IMG/VR virus record: IMGVR_UViG_3300028883_000048 | Coordinates: 1 to 64,000 of that record | Reading direction: 5' to 3' (one strand) | DNA from: a virus | Length of the DNA: 64,000 bases | Shown here: positions 40,072-49,393 of the stretch, piece after piece | Layout: the number at the start of each line of letters is the position of its first letter | Position numbering within the stretch: the first letter of the stretch is position 1 | Program-made: the position numbers and the translations under genes | Notes under the pieces: generated by a model | What the model saw: only the letters and a program-made list of their open reading frames with translations | What the model was told of the DNA's origin: nothing | Databases searched by the model: none

Positions 40072-41683
40072 GATTGATTCCGAAACCGGAATAGCTCAAG
40101 ATATTATAACAGCGATGACCCGGACAAAGTTCGGGCGCCATTGGCTAACCGAGCGATCGGTTAAATGGTTTGCGAAATATTATCTTGGAATCAACCTCTA
40201 TCCCCATCAAGTTGATTGGATAAATCATCTACTTAAACATCGACGGGCTGGTGTATTGGCTCCGGTCTCACATGGCAAGACCGTTGCTTTGTCAGAGGTT
40301 TTGGCTCTTTATCTGGTTGTTCAAAACCGTAATATCAGGATATTATATCTCTCGGCGACTGATGACCTTGCCAAAAAGAACCTGTCTGTTATAGCTCATC
40401 ACCTAAAATATAATGAACGATTAATTGAAGATTATGGCGCATTTTATCACCGGGACAAAACTTGGGAAGCCCGCAAATTAACTGTTGTTAGAGATCGGAT
40501 ATTAAAGGATTGTACCGTTGAATCGATTGGCGCAACTGGTGAAAAGACTGGTGGTCGATATGATGTTATCATCCTCGATGATGCTGTTACTGAGAAGAAT
40601 AGTAACACCGCGGCACAGAGGCTTAAACTACATAATATCATATTGGGTACCATAATTCAGCGTCTTGATCGACCCGGCTGGTTTTGGTTTATCGGTACAC
40701 GCAAAGATTACGCCGATCTATATAGCGAGTTCTTGGCTCTTAAGGGTATCTGGAATGTCATGATCAATAAGGCCATTATCCGATACCCGGAAAAATATGA
40801 GCTGGTTGAACTCCCAGAACCTATTGAACACGAAGACGGCACAACCGAAACCCATAGGCTGATCATCGAGGGCGACCCCGGGGAAGTTCTTGACCCGATT
40901 AATCGACCGATGGAATACCTGTTGCTGGAAAAAATGTCTCAGGGTTCCCGGCTGTTTGAGCGTGAATTTCAAAACAATATTACTGATAATGAAAATGCAT
41001 TATTTAAACTCGAATGGCTTGAACAGTGTCGTGATGAGAAGTTTAGCTATGCCAGTTTGGATTATAACATGACAGGCGGTAAGGTCATTCAGACAGGTTC
41101 ATTCCCTGATGCCAGTCACGATATTAATAATTATATCGCTAAGATATGTGGAACCGACCCCGCTATTGTAACCGATGAGACCGAGGCTGAGACCTCTGAC
41201 AGCTCATATTTTGTAAACTTCACGCTTGGCGTTCATAAGAACGGTAATGTCGATATCTTACACATATTTAAACACCGGGGCATGACCCCGAACCAAAAGG
41301 TTGAGTTTACAAAACAACATGATCTGGCTGTTGAACCTGATTATCATATGTACGAGAAAAACGCTTTCGGTTCGATGGATATCTGGAAGATCAGAGATGA
41401 GACCAATGTTCCGATTGTTCCCCATCATACTGGAAAGAACAAAAACTCCAGCTTTGAGGGCGTTCCCTATGTCTCTGTTCGGTTCGAGAACAAGAAGATC
41501 AAGTTGCCATATAAGACAACCCGGGATAAACATATAACGAATGATATGATCTCAGAGCTTAACAGGTTCCCGGGCGGTGATCACGATGATATGGTAATGG
41601 CGTTGTGGATTGCTATGGCTGGCGTAAAGCGCTTTATGCGCTTACAGGAAAAGAAGGCTAAAAAAGCGAAACGGGTAGCATAA
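40043..41683 (+). CDS. terL: Terminase large subunit (packaging ATPase/nuclease)
   Basis: About 546 residues from the ATG at 40043; the frame is open further upstream but that part overlaps the small subunit. Walker A-like LAPVSHGKT (residues about 72-80), Walker B VIILDDAV (about 175), RTKFGRHW at the N-terminus and a C-terminal RNase-H-like nuclease region (DPAIV ... FPGGDHDDMVMAL, acidic residues). Typical length. It pumps DNA into the procapsid and cuts it. Confidence 0.88.
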   Translation: MTSSLASRNEIDSETGIAQDIITAMTRTKFGRHWLTERSVKWFAKYYLGINLYPHQVDWINHLLKHRRAGVLAPVSHGKTVALSEVLALYLVVQNRNIRILYLSATDDLAKKNLSVIAHHLKYNERLIEDYGAFYHRDKTWEARKLTVVRDRILKDCTVESIGATGEKTGGRYDVIILDDAVTEKNSNTAAQRLKLHNIILGTIIQRLDRPGWFWFIGTRKDYADLYSEFLALKGIWNVMINKAIIRYPEKYELVELPEPIEHEDGTTETHRLIIEGDPGEVLDPINRPMEYLLLEKMSQGSRLFEREFQNNITDNENALFKLEWLEQCRDEKFSYASLDYNMTGGKVIQTGSFPDASHDINNYIAKICGTDPAIVTDETEAETSDSSYFVNFTLGVHKNGNVDILHIFKHRGMTPNQKVEFTKQHDLAVEPDYHMYEKNAFGSMDIWKIRDETNVPIVPHHTGKNKNSSFEGVPYVSVRFENKKIKLPYKTTRDKHITNDMISELNRFPGGDHDDMVMALWIAMAGVKRFMRLQEKKAKKAKRVA

Positions 41684-43299
41684 TGACCGATGATATAAAA
41701 TTAAAAAATGGTGGGCGCTTAGTTGATGTCAAAGCATATTTCGCTGGTAAGATAAATCCCCCGGTTGTCAAACATGACCGATCGACTCAGACCGATATCT
41801 ACGACAACCAGACCGAAGATTTGCAACTGATCTCTCACCAGTTTGACCCCGAGTTTCATTCGAAACTGCCGAAGTATATGGGCATCCTCGGCGTTTGCGT
41901 TGAGGCCATGGAGACAAACGTCGGCGGGTTGGGTTATGATTTTATCCGTCGGGTTCCTGAGAAGGATATGACCGATCAGGAGAGGGCTGAGGCCGATGAG
42001 GAATATGATGCCCTGATCAGCCTGTTTGATCATATCAACCCCGATCTGACTTTTATTGATCTCAGGCGTCGGATGCAGAACAATAAAGAGTTAACAGGTT
42101 TTTCGGCCATCGAGGTCATAAGGGATAATGTTGGTGATGTCAGGGAATTTCATCTCATACCCTCACTAAACTTTTTTATGACCCGTCGGGATGACGAATT
42201 TACTGACTATGACGAATTGATCAGAAATAAGCAGACCGGGCAATATAATGTTCAGATCAGACGCAAGCGGTTCCGTCGATATGTCCAGCAGATAAATTCC
42301 AAGAAAATATATTTCAAAGAGGTTGGCGACCCGCGACCGATTTCGGCCATTGACGGTAAACCTCGGTCAGGAGATTTACAGGCCAATGAGGTTATCTTTG
42401 ATAATAATTACTGTAATTATTGTCCCTATGGCATACCCCGTTGGGTTGGTAATTACCTGAGGATATTAGGTCATCGCAAATCAGAGGAAACAAACTATTT
42501 TTATTTCCAGAACCGGGCAATGCCCGAATATGTCATTATGGTCTCAGGAGGTCATCTAACAGATGCGTCTATCAGAATGTTAGAGACCCGTCTGGAACAG
42601 CTCAGAGGTTCGGAAAATTGGGGCAAACCCCTTGTGATCGAGGCAGAGGGCGAAGACATTGGTGCCATGCAGGGTGAATCGGTTACTCCGGTTCGCATCG
42701 AATTAAAACCCCTCACGGCTGACACAATAACCGATGCTCTATTTCAAAATTATCAAAAAAGCGCTGAACAGGCTGTTCGTTTATCGTTCAGGCTCCCACC
42801 TATATTTATCGGCGCTTCCGAAGATACCCGATATGCTAACGCTTTACAATCGATTAATGTGGCCGAGAATCAGGTGTTCAGACCTGAACGGCTGTCATTC
42901 GATTCTAAGATCAATCGATTTATTCTCCCATCGCTGGGTATCAAGCATTGGGATTTCTCAACTCTCGGCAACAAGACGGTTGATGATGCTGAGGTTGCTA
43001 AGGCTCTAATTGGTTATCGTGATGCCATGACCTTAGAACAGATTAACAAGATCATAAGTCGGGCAACTGGTGACCCCGTAGAAGACCCGCCTGAAGAATA
43101 TTCTAATGTGCCATTTATAGCCATAAGAACGGCCATTACATCGGCTATGAGCCAAGATAATCCTGATCAACAGCATGAGCAACCTGATGAAGAAGATGTT
43201 GAGCCCGATGAGATCGACGAGGCCAAGAAGGTTATTAAGGCCGTTAGGCTGTTAAATGAAAAGCTTAAAACTCTTAAGAGTGTGAGAGATGGAAGATAA
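41683..43299 (+). CDS. Portal protein
   Basis: 538 residues, start overlapping the terminase stop by one base. Portal family blocks: DPEFHSKLPKYMGILGVCVEAMETNVGG, LTGFSAIEVIRD, HRKSEETNYFYFQNRAMPEYVIMVSGG, RYANALQSINVAENQVF. These resemble portal proteins of PBSX/P2-like phages. It forms the dodecameric ring at one vertex of the capsid. The Glu/Asp-rich C-terminus is typical. Confidence 0.88.
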   Translation: MTDDIKLKNGGRLVDVKAYFAGKINPPVVKHDRSTQTDIYDNQTEDLQLISHQFDPEFHSKLPKYMGILGVCVEAMETNVGGLGYDFIRRVPEKDMTDQERAEADEEYDALISLFDHINPDLTFIDLRRRMQNNKELTGFSAIEVIRDNVGDVREFHLIPSLNFFMTRRDDEFTDYDELIRNKQTGQYNVQIRRKRFRRYVQQINSKKIYFKEVGDPRPISAIDGKPRSGDLQANEVIFDNNYCNYCPYGIPRWVGNYLRILGHRKSEETNYFYFQNRAMPEYVIMVSGGHLTDASIRMLETRLEQLRGSENWGKPLVIEAEGEDIGAMQGESVTPVRIELKPLTADTITDALFQNYQKSAEQAVRLSFRLPPIFIGASEDTRYANALQSINVAENQVFRPERLSFDSKINRFILPSLGIKHWDFSTLGNKTVDDAEVAKALIGYRDAMTLEQINKIISRATGDPVEDPPEEYSNVPFIAIRTAITSAMSQDNPDQQHEQPDEEDVEPDEIDEAKKVIKAVRLLNEKLKTLKSVRDGR

Positions 43300-44254
43300 T
43301 ACAGTCATTGGTTTTAGCAGGTTAGACGTTGTTGACCCTGATAAAACAACTGTACTTGATCAAATAATATATGATGAGGTTTGTGCTCTCGAGCATAATA
43401 CCCAGCAGGTTATTAAGGCCGGAGAGGGCTCAGATTTTCCTCATGAGGCTGACTTTCTTAATAAGCTATTGAATGAATGGTCAAAGAAAGGCCGGGCATC
43501 GATCGAGGAAGTTTTACAAATCTTAAAGGATGATCTTGGTCTCGATGAGCAGACGGCTCGCGAGGTCATGTATACTTTTGATAAACATCTTAAAACAAAT
43601 TTCACGGCCTCGGTTGAGACCTCTACAAAACAACTGCTCGATCGATCTTATCAAGATGCTCGTTTACGGGTTTCAATCCCGGCCAGTCTACCACTGGGAC
43701 TTGATCTCATCGATGAGACAACAATCGAATGGTTGCAGAACCACCATCTTTATTGGATAAAATCATATTATAATAAAAAGCTTTCCGGTCACATATCGGA
43801 TATTGTTACAGAAGGGCTCAGGGAAGGGCTCGGCCGGAAAGATGTCGGTAATAATTTAAAAGAGTTTTTCAAGAATTATAAGGGCGTGTCATCTAAGCCA
43901 GACGTATACTGGCGCGGTCTCGCGGCTAATGCCATGAATCGTTCTCGACAATTCGGAATGATTGAAGGGTATGAGCGAGCTGGTGTAAAGCGTTTACGGA
44001 TTATGGCTGTTATGGATGAACGAACCTCGGCTATTTGTAGAGAGATGAACGGTCGGATTATACCTATTGATCAGGCCGTTCGTCAAAAGAAAAACATTAT
44101 CGGGGCGTCTGACCCCGAGGATATTAAGCAGATGGCGCCTTGGCCGAAGATCGACGAGATTAAGGGGCTTGAGACCGAGCAGATTATGGCTAAAAATGTG
44201 GTTCTTCCCCCTTATCATTTTCACTGTCGAACAACCGTTGTGAGTGTTACATGA
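43289..44254 (+). CDS. Phage head morphogenesis protein (SPP1 gp7/Mu gpF-like)
   Basis: 321 residues. The C-terminal half ends in the conserved MuF-type block: MDERTSAICREMNGRIIPI and LPPYHFHCRTTVVSV. N-terminal half is helical. It overlaps the portal gene by 11 bases. Such proteins help head assembly and go into the virion with the DNA. No toxin domain is fused here. Confidence 0.85.
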   Translation: MEDNTVIGFSRLDVVDPDKTTVLDQIIYDEVCALEHNTQQVIKAGEGSDFPHEADFLNKLLNEWSKKGRASIEEVLQILKDDLGLDEQTAREVMYTFDKHLKTNFTASVETSTKQLLDRSYQDARLRVSIPASLPLGLDLIDETTIEWLQNHHLYWIKSYYNKKLSGHISDIVTEGLREGLGRKDVGNNLKEFFKNYKGVSSKPDVYWRGLAANAMNRSRQFGMIEGYERAGVKRLRIMAVMDERTSAICREMNGRIIPIDQAVRQKKNIIGASDPEDIKQMAPWPKIDEIKGLETEQIMAKNVVLPPYHFHCRTTVVSVT

Positions 44255-44337
44255 GCGAGCGGATTGATATATCGTCTGCGGTAATAGGGAGAGGAAAAGA
44301 CCTCTCCCCGCACACCAATTATAAAGCAGGTGAATAA
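44251..44337 (+). CDS. Possible minigene (28 aa)
   Basis: ATG overlaps the previous stop (ATGA) and the frame ends just before the next ATG (TAAATG). It covers the leader hairpin (44287-44308). Product MSERIDISSAVIGRGKDL... has no recognised family. Its role may be only translational coupling. Confidence 0.3.
   Translation: MSERIDISSAVIGRGKDLSPHTNYKAGE
44287..44308 (+). other. Leader hairpin upstream of the 44338 gene
   Basis: GGGAGAGG pairs perfectly with CCTCTCCC around AAAAGA; eight pairs. No T-run after it. Similar hairpins occur in front of several other genes. Confidence 0.6.
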
Positions 44338-44964
44338 ATGACTGATTTAGTTAAACCGATTCAGCAATTAGTTCAAGGCTCATCGATTGTCAGGGTTTAC
44401 CCTCAGGCTTCTTATGAGATATTAGAGAGTGGAACTTCCAACGTGGTTGTCTCAGGTGTCGCCGACGATGATGGTATAATAACCGTTCAGACATTGGCTT
44501 CAGGTGTATATGATCTGAGGGTTGACAACACAATTATTGAGACCTTTCAGCATATAACTTATGATTATGCCTCTAAGTTTGCTCGACCGTTTGACTGGTT
44601 TATATCTGGCTCAATCAGCTCTGACAGCGGTGGCGCCAATGATATAAAGGTTTATAGGCCGGGCGTGGCTGGTAAAATAAAAGAAATCAATATTGTCGCT
44701 GAGCACGTCGATGCGACTGGTGATCTAACCGTTCATATCCTGAGGGGCACAGCTCCCGGGACATCAAGGTTGGCGGTTCCGGCTGATTCGATATATAGCC
44801 ATAGGGTTTATCCCCAAGCCGAACAATACCCCTATTCAAGCGGATTGGTCTTGCCCAGCCCCGAGCTCTCAATATCGGCTGATCAGTTTGTAACCATCGG
44901 CTGGGATTATACGGCTGGAACGGTTGAAGGTCTCGGCGTATATGCGATATTTAAACAATCATAG
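44338..44964 (+). CDS. Hypothetical head-region structural protein
   Basis: 208 residues, start after GCAGGTGAATAA. Beta-rich, with a C-terminal part of alternating strands (LTVHILRGTAPGTSRLAVPAD) that looks like a jelly-roll or decoration-type domain. Between head morphogenesis and the protease. Function unknown; perhaps a head fibre or decoration protein. Confidence 0.5.
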   Translation: MTDLVKPIQQLVQGSSIVRVYPQASYEILESGTSNVVVSGVADDDGIITVQTLASGVYDLRVDNTIIETFQHITYDYASKFARPFDWFISGSISSDSGGANDIKVYRPGVAGKIKEINIVAEHVDATGDLTVHILRGTAPGTSRLAVPADSIYSHRVYPQAEQYPYSSGLVLPSPELSISADQFVTIGWDYTAGTVEGLGVYAIFKQS

Positions 44965-44976
44965 GAGATAATTATT

Positions 44977-46311
44977 ATGAGTGTAAAGGGTGCGCGATAT
45001 TGGCTTAAGGATTACAACGTCGAAGAAGTGACTGTTGTGGTTGAGCCGTATACTCCTTGTATGCCCCTTGCTCTGGTAGAGGTCGCTAAGGCCAAGAGAT
45101 CAGAACGTCGGCCAGTTGTCAAGTTTGGTCAACCTAAACCCCCCGATAATGCCAAACGGGTAAATATGCGCTTTGAAATCCTCAAAGCCGATGAAGCCAA
45201 ACAAGAGGTTTATGGTTATGCCTACGTTGCTAATGAGGCTGATCTTGATACTGATGCTATGACACCGGAGGAGCTAAAAAAGGCGGCTCATAGCCTGATG
45301 GAAAACCTCAGCCGAGGGACACAGAAAGGCACAGGCGCCGGGGTAAATCATGAAAAATTTGAAAACATTGGTCACCTTGTCGAGAGCGCTTATGACATAG
45401 ATGGCTCACTTGGTAAAGCTCATGGCTTTGTTAACCCCCTACCAGATGCTTGGTTTATTGGGATGAAGCTATCAGACGAGACATGGAAGCTCTATAAAGA
45501 GGGTAAGGTCACTGGGTTCTCGATCGGTGGTTACGCTGACAGGGTGCCGATTGATGATGAAAAGAAAAATAATGTCATTTCTAATCTGGTTAATAGGTTT
45601 AAAAGAAACGACAAAGATTTCGCCTCTGATTATACGTTTGATCAGATGGCTGGCAAGATCGATGAACTGATCTGGATATTACATGATACGCTGATCTGGA
45701 TATTGCTGGACAGCGAAGTCACAGACAAACGAGAAGCAATCAGCGAATCGATTAGGCAGTTTAGGGCAGTTATGATCGACTCCTATAACCTGTTGCCAGA
45801 TTTTAATGACCTCGACAAAGCAAAAGAGATCGTAGAGCTAATAGAAAAACTTAACAAGACTGGAATAGTAAATATCGATCTAAAAGATCATAACCAAGGA
45901 GATATGCTCATGGAAAAATCAGACGTAAAAGAACTGATTATTGATGTTCTTAAAGCCGAGGGGCTTTATAGGGACAAGGATGACAACAAGGTCGCTAAGG
46001 CCGACTTCCAGAAAGCCATTGATGACATGACTACAACTGTTACTGAGGCCAACAAAAAGCTGGAAGGCCACGAGGCGTCGATTACTGAACTAACCGAGGT
46101 TGTTACCAAGTTGAGTGAAGGTATTGAAGCCATTGTTGACAAGATTAACAAATATTTCAAAACCCCGGGCATTCGCAAGTCGGATGATGACCCGATCGAC
46201 GATAATGAACCAACCAAGAAAACCAAAGATGGGGTTGCCGTCGATAAAGAGGGCAACATCGACTGGAAATCCATCATGAAAGGAACTGTTGTAGATAAAG
46301 CTACTCTTTAA
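44977..46311 (+). CDS. XkdF-type prohead protease with C-terminal scaffold domain
   Basis: 444 residues, start behind GGAGATAATTATT. The N-terminal 190 residues fit XkdF/S78-like serine proteases: VYGYAYVANEADLDTDAM, GTGAGVNHEKFE (His124 candidate), FSIGGYADRV (Ser182 candidate). From residue about 312 it is a helical coiled-coil with Lys/Glu and acidic end, typical scaffold. A middle helical part (FDQMAGKIDELIWILHDTLIWILL) links them. It would cleave itself and head proteins in procapsid maturation. A nested start at 45910 would give scaffold alone. Confidence 0.82.
   Translation: MSVKGARYWLKDYNVEEVTVVVEPYTPCMPLALVEVAKAKRSERRPVVKFGQPKPPDNAKRVNMRFEILKADEAKQEVYGYAYVANEADLDTDAMTPEELKKAAHSLMENLSRGTQKGTGAGVNHEKFENIGHLVESAYDIDGSLGKAHGFVNPLPDAWFIGMKLSDETWKLYKEGKVTGFSIGGYADRVPIDDEKKNNVISNLVNRFKRNDKDFASDYTFDQMAGKIDELIWILHDTLIWILLDSEVTDKREAISESIRQFRAVMIDSYNLLPDFNDLDKAKEIVELIEKLNKTGIVNIDLKDHNQGDMLMEKSDVKELIIDVLKAEGLYRDKDDNKVAKADFQKAIDDMTTTVTEANKKLEGHEASITELTEVVTKLSEGIEAIVDKINKYFKTPGIRKSDDDPIDDNEPTKKTKDGVAVDKEGNIDWKSIMKGTVVDKATL
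45910..46311 (+). CDS. Nested scaffold protein from an internal start
   Basis: ATG at 45910 in frame with the protease gene, 8 bases after AAGGAG. The product (133 residues, MEKSDVKELIIDVLKAEG...) would be the coiled-coil scaffold domain alone. This mirrors lambda Nu3 within C. It is directly upstream of the capsid gene, as a scaffold usually is. Confidence 0.65.
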   Translation: MEKSDVKELIIDVLKAEGLYRDKDDNKVAKADFQKAIDDMTTTVTEANKKLEGHEASITELTEVVTKLSEGIEAIVDKINKYFKTPGIRKSDDDPIDDNEPTKKTKDGVAVDKEGNIDWKSIMKGTVVDKATL

Positions 46312-46416
46312 TATTATGATAATCCAGCAGGTGGCATTTTTTTAAATCCTACCACAAATCATCTACCACCTAAACCTGCTAATTAATTCTCACCTAATAA
46401 ATGAAGGGCTTTTATT

Positions 46417-47730
46417 ATGAGCAAAAAAGGCTTACATCCCGATCTCAAAGAGAAGGTCGAAAAATTTGCGGACGGCCTCAATATCCCGGACGTTAAAACC
46501 CTAAAGGCCGACCCGGGAATAATTGATCAAGACAGCGCAACCTATGGGGGCACTCTCCCGCGTGATGCTGTTCTCGGCCTGATCAGGACTATGGAAGATC
46601 ATAGTCTGTTGTTAAAATCTATTGACCTCAAGCGCGTATCGGCTAAAACCGGCCATGTCCCGATTCAGAGCATTGATAGTCCGGTGTCTCAGGCTGTTAC
46701 TGAGAATGACCCGACTATTGTTGACAACCTGCTTGAGACCTCAATGGTACCTTATAGCTGTAAAAAGCTAAAAGCTAATATCATCGTCACAACTGAGATG
46801 ATTGAATCTGCGGGTGAATCCGGCATGGGAAATTTCGAATCTAACCTGATGACCGATTTTGCTAAAGCCTTAGCAAACGATTTATCTCATCTGGCTATCA
46901 GGGGCGATTCCTCTTTACCAGCAACTACTAAGTGGAACAAGCTTCTCAGGCGTTGCGATGGCTTGTCAAAGCTCTGTGATGACAATGGTGCTAATGTCAT
47001 TGACGCCGCGGGCAAGGGTATCGGTCTCGGCACCTTTGCTGTTATGAAACGGCTGTTACCTCCGCTGTATGCGCAAAACTTAACTCTTTATCGCTGGTTA
47101 TTTAATTCCTCTGTTGAGGATGTATATAGGTCGATGTTCGCTGATGAGCGTGAGACCGATACTGGCGATGCGTTCCTGAGCCGTCGGCCAGACGTAACCC
47201 CTATGGGAATTAAACCCATCATCACCAACACGATTCTCGATTCCCTTGGTGATACCCCGGTTGCCCCGACTGCCGTTGTTGATGATACCGATGGTACCAT
47301 GACCGTTAGGGTTGCAACCGTACTCCCCGACTCGACTGATTCTTCTGGTCGCTTGGTGACCATCACTTGTAAGGCAACTGGCTTGAGTGAGACCTGTGAG
47401 GTCGATTATAATGGTTCATCTCAGAACATTATTGAGACCACCACCGCACTTGGTCAGGACACTATCTCGACAACCCAGAGCGACTATACTGTTGCTGTTG
47501 CCGACCAGACTCAGGTTTATCTGATGGATCCCAAGCGATACGCTCTGGTGTCAACCACTCACAACTGGCGTTCATATCGCAAGTTCAATGAACAGGCTGA
47601 CCGCTATGAGTTTACTTTCTATTATTGGATTGATAGTCTGCTCGCTGAGCCGGAATCAATCGTCAAACTCGACAACCTGACTCTCCCGCAACTGACCGAC
47701 TGGACTGCGTGGACTGGTCTCGCAAGTTAA
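46417..47730 (+). CDS. Major capsid protein (HK97-type fold), with Ig-like insert
   Basis: 437 residues directly after the protease/scaffold gene. The N-terminal region is helical, followed by VPYSCKKLKANIIVTTEMIESA and FAKALANDLSHLAIRGD, typical of the capsid core (N-arm, spine helix, P-domain). Residues about 285-365 look like a beta insertion. It ends with PKRYALVSTTHNWRSYRKFNEQADRYEFTFYYW, the conserved A-domain segment. It is preceded by a G-poor leader (46312-46416). Confidence 0.82.
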   Translation: MSKKGLHPDLKEKVEKFADGLNIPDVKTLKADPGIIDQDSATYGGTLPRDAVLGLIRTMEDHSLLLKSIDLKRVSAKTGHVPIQSIDSPVSQAVTENDPTIVDNLLETSMVPYSCKKLKANIIVTTEMIESAGESGMGNFESNLMTDFAKALANDLSHLAIRGDSSLPATTKWNKLLRRCDGLSKLCDDNGANVIDAAGKGIGLGTFAVMKRLLPPLYAQNLTLYRWLFNSSVEDVYRSMFADERETDTGDAFLSRRPDVTPMGIKPIITNTILDSLGDTPVAPTAVVDDTDGTMTVRVATVLPDSTDSSGRLVTITCKATGLSETCEVDYNGSSQNIIETTTALGQDTISTTQSDYTVAVADQTQVYLMDPKRYALVSTTHNWRSYRKFNEQADRYEFTFYYWIDSLLAEPESIVKLDNLTLPQLTDWTAWTGLAS

Positions 47731-47741
47731 GGCGGTGATTT

Positions 47742-48257
47742 GTGAGGATAATTAGAGGAAAACCAAGAGAGCAAAACTTTTTAGTCAAGCTCAATTCATC
47801 TCGTCTAACCGTGGTAGGTGTAGGGTCATTCGATAAGGGGTTTACCAAGGTGGTAAGCCCCAGTGACCCGATGCTACTATTTTTTAAAAAACATAAATGC
47901 TTTACGGTGAAAACTACCTTCGAGCCCGTTCAAGGTAAGATCATAGAGGTTAAGCCTGAAAATCTGCCCCATGAGAGTATTGACATCGACCCCTTACACA
48001 ATCCCGATGATGGTCTTGAACCGGAACCGACCCCCGATGATGAGGCTAAACAAGATGCCAATTTTGAGGATGACCCTATAGAGGTCTTAGGGCTCGACAA
48101 AGACACCATCGAAGCGCTTAAGAAAAACGGTCTTACCAGTATCGCCCATATATTTGATCTCGATGATGAGGCATTGATGGAATTTAATGGCATTGGTGAA
48201 GCCCGTGCAACTAAGATCATCCAAGCCATAAACGCTTGGGAAAATAATAAGGAGTAA
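47742..48257 (+). CDS. Helix-hairpin-helix domain head protein
   Basis: 171 residues, GTG start behind AAGGCGGTGATTT. N-terminal part is a small beta-domain (NFLVKLNSSRLTVVGVGSF), then a Glu/Pro/Asp-rich linker. The C-terminal 45 residues are an HhH motif: LKKNGLTSIAHIFDLDDEALMEFNGIGEARATKIIQAI. HhH binds DNA without sequence preference. It follows the capsid gene, so it may be a decoration or connector that touches packaged DNA. Confidence 0.65.
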   Translation: MRIIRGKPREQNFLVKLNSSRLTVVGVGSFDKGFTKVVSPSDPMLLFFKKHKCFTVKTTFEPVQGKIIEVKPENLPHESIDIDPLHNPDDGLEPEPTPDDEAKQDANFEDDPIEVLGLDKDTIEALKKNGLTSIAHIFDLDDEALMEFNGIGEARATKIIQAINAWENNKE

Positions 48258-48263
48258 CCTGTT

Positions 48264-48788
48264 ATGGGAAATAAATCTGGCTCTGGAAAAATCGGGTTCA
48301 ACAAACCCAATGAGTTGAGTGTTAATACTCATCTATTTGAAAACCGGGTAATTCAGGGGATGATGTTCACCGATGGAACTACTGGCTCGTCAATTACAGC
48401 CGACCCCACACATGACTTTAACTGCGATATCTCAGCTGGTATCGTGGCTGTCAATGGCGTGGTCAAGGAATTTGCGGCTCAGGCTGATTATGACATCTCT
48501 CACGCGGCTGATGCCGCGCTGTTAGCCGATGGCGAAGCCATTTACTATACCTTTATTGTATATTGGTCTCCTGAACTCCCGACTACCGTTGCTATGAGGA
48601 TGTTCACTGGCAGTATCGATGCTGTTGCCGATGCAGTACCGGTTACAAAGGCTGAAATCGATGCTAAGTTCTCTGACGAGGCGGTATGGTTTGAGCTCGC
48701 AACTGTTAAGTTCCATCGAACCAATGCGACAACCGGGTTGACCGTCACTGTCGATAACGCTATCAGACCGTCTCTTATCCCGGCATAA
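48264..48788 (+). CDS. Hypothetical head/tail-joining region protein
   Basis: 174 residues, start after AAGGAGTAACCTGTT. Soluble, beta-rich, Ala- and Asp-rich (AADAALLADGEAIYYTFIVYW). No family recognised. Position between the HhH protein and connector genes suggests a decoration or connector role. Confidence 0.5.
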   Translation: MGNKSGSGKIGFNKPNELSVNTHLFENRVIQGMMFTDGTTGSSITADPTHDFNCDISAGIVAVNGVVKEFAAQADYDISHAADAALLADGEAIYYTFIVYWSPELPTTVAMRMFTGSIDAVADAVPVTKAEIDAKFSDEAVWFELATVKFHRTNATTGLTVTVDNAIRPSLIPA

Positions 48789-48792
48789 GATC

Positions 48793-49389
48793 ATGTATGT
48801 TACTGTTGCTGATATAAGAGCCTATGACAGTGAAATAACTCTGGAGAGTTATTCTAACGATGCTGTCACTGACGCGATATTAGAAGCGGAACAGTATATT
48901 AATACTCGTACCCGTCAATACTTTGAGCCTCGCGATACAGTCCTCATATTGGCGGGTGCGGGGATTAAAGACCTTCTATTACCTGTTCCGGTTATTGAGA
49001 TAACCGAGCTGACTGTTAATGATACAGAATATATAGAAGATACTGACTTTGAATATCTGGCTCCCGATGGTAAGATGTGTCCGTTCCTCAGACATCTCAC
49101 ATCCGTCTGGCGTAACCGATCTGAAATTAAAATAACCGGGACTTTTGGCTATACTGAGCTCGATGATGAAGATCACGTTGCCCCGCTTTTGATTCAAAGA
49201 CTTTGTAAGATAATAGCAACCAAAATTCTAAAGGGCGAAGCCGATAAAGGTGGCGGTTTGATCTCTGAAAAGATCGATGATTATTCTTATACCAAATCCG
49301 AGAAATCGGCTCCCCGAGAATGGTTTGGTAGCGTTGAGGCCAATCGTATTGCTTCGATGTTTACCCGGCCAGTCATAAGGACGTATTGA
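48793..49389 (+). CDS. Head-tail connector (gp6/gp8-like)
   Basis: 198 residues. N-terminus (VTVADIRAYDSEITLESYSNDAVTDAILEAEQYINTRTRQYFEPR) has the two-helix pattern of HK97 gp6/phiE125 gp8-like adaptors, which bind the portal. It then has a beta-domain with a loop and a C-terminal helix. Follows the capsid by three genes, in the usual position. Confidence 0.75.
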   Translation: MYVTVADIRAYDSEITLESYSNDAVTDAILEAEQYINTRTRQYFEPRDTVLILAGAGIKDLLLPVPVIEITELTVNDTEYIEDTDFEYLAPDGKMCPFLRHLTSVWRNRSEIKITGTFGYTELDDEDHVAPLLIQRLCKIIATKILKGEADKGGGLISEKIDDYSYTKSEKSAPREWFGSVEANRIASMFTRPVIRTY

Positions 49390-49393
49390 CATC

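Noticed and set aside
43289-44254. MuF polymorphic toxin
   Set aside because: The protein ends right after the MuF-type block with no added C-terminal toxin domain.
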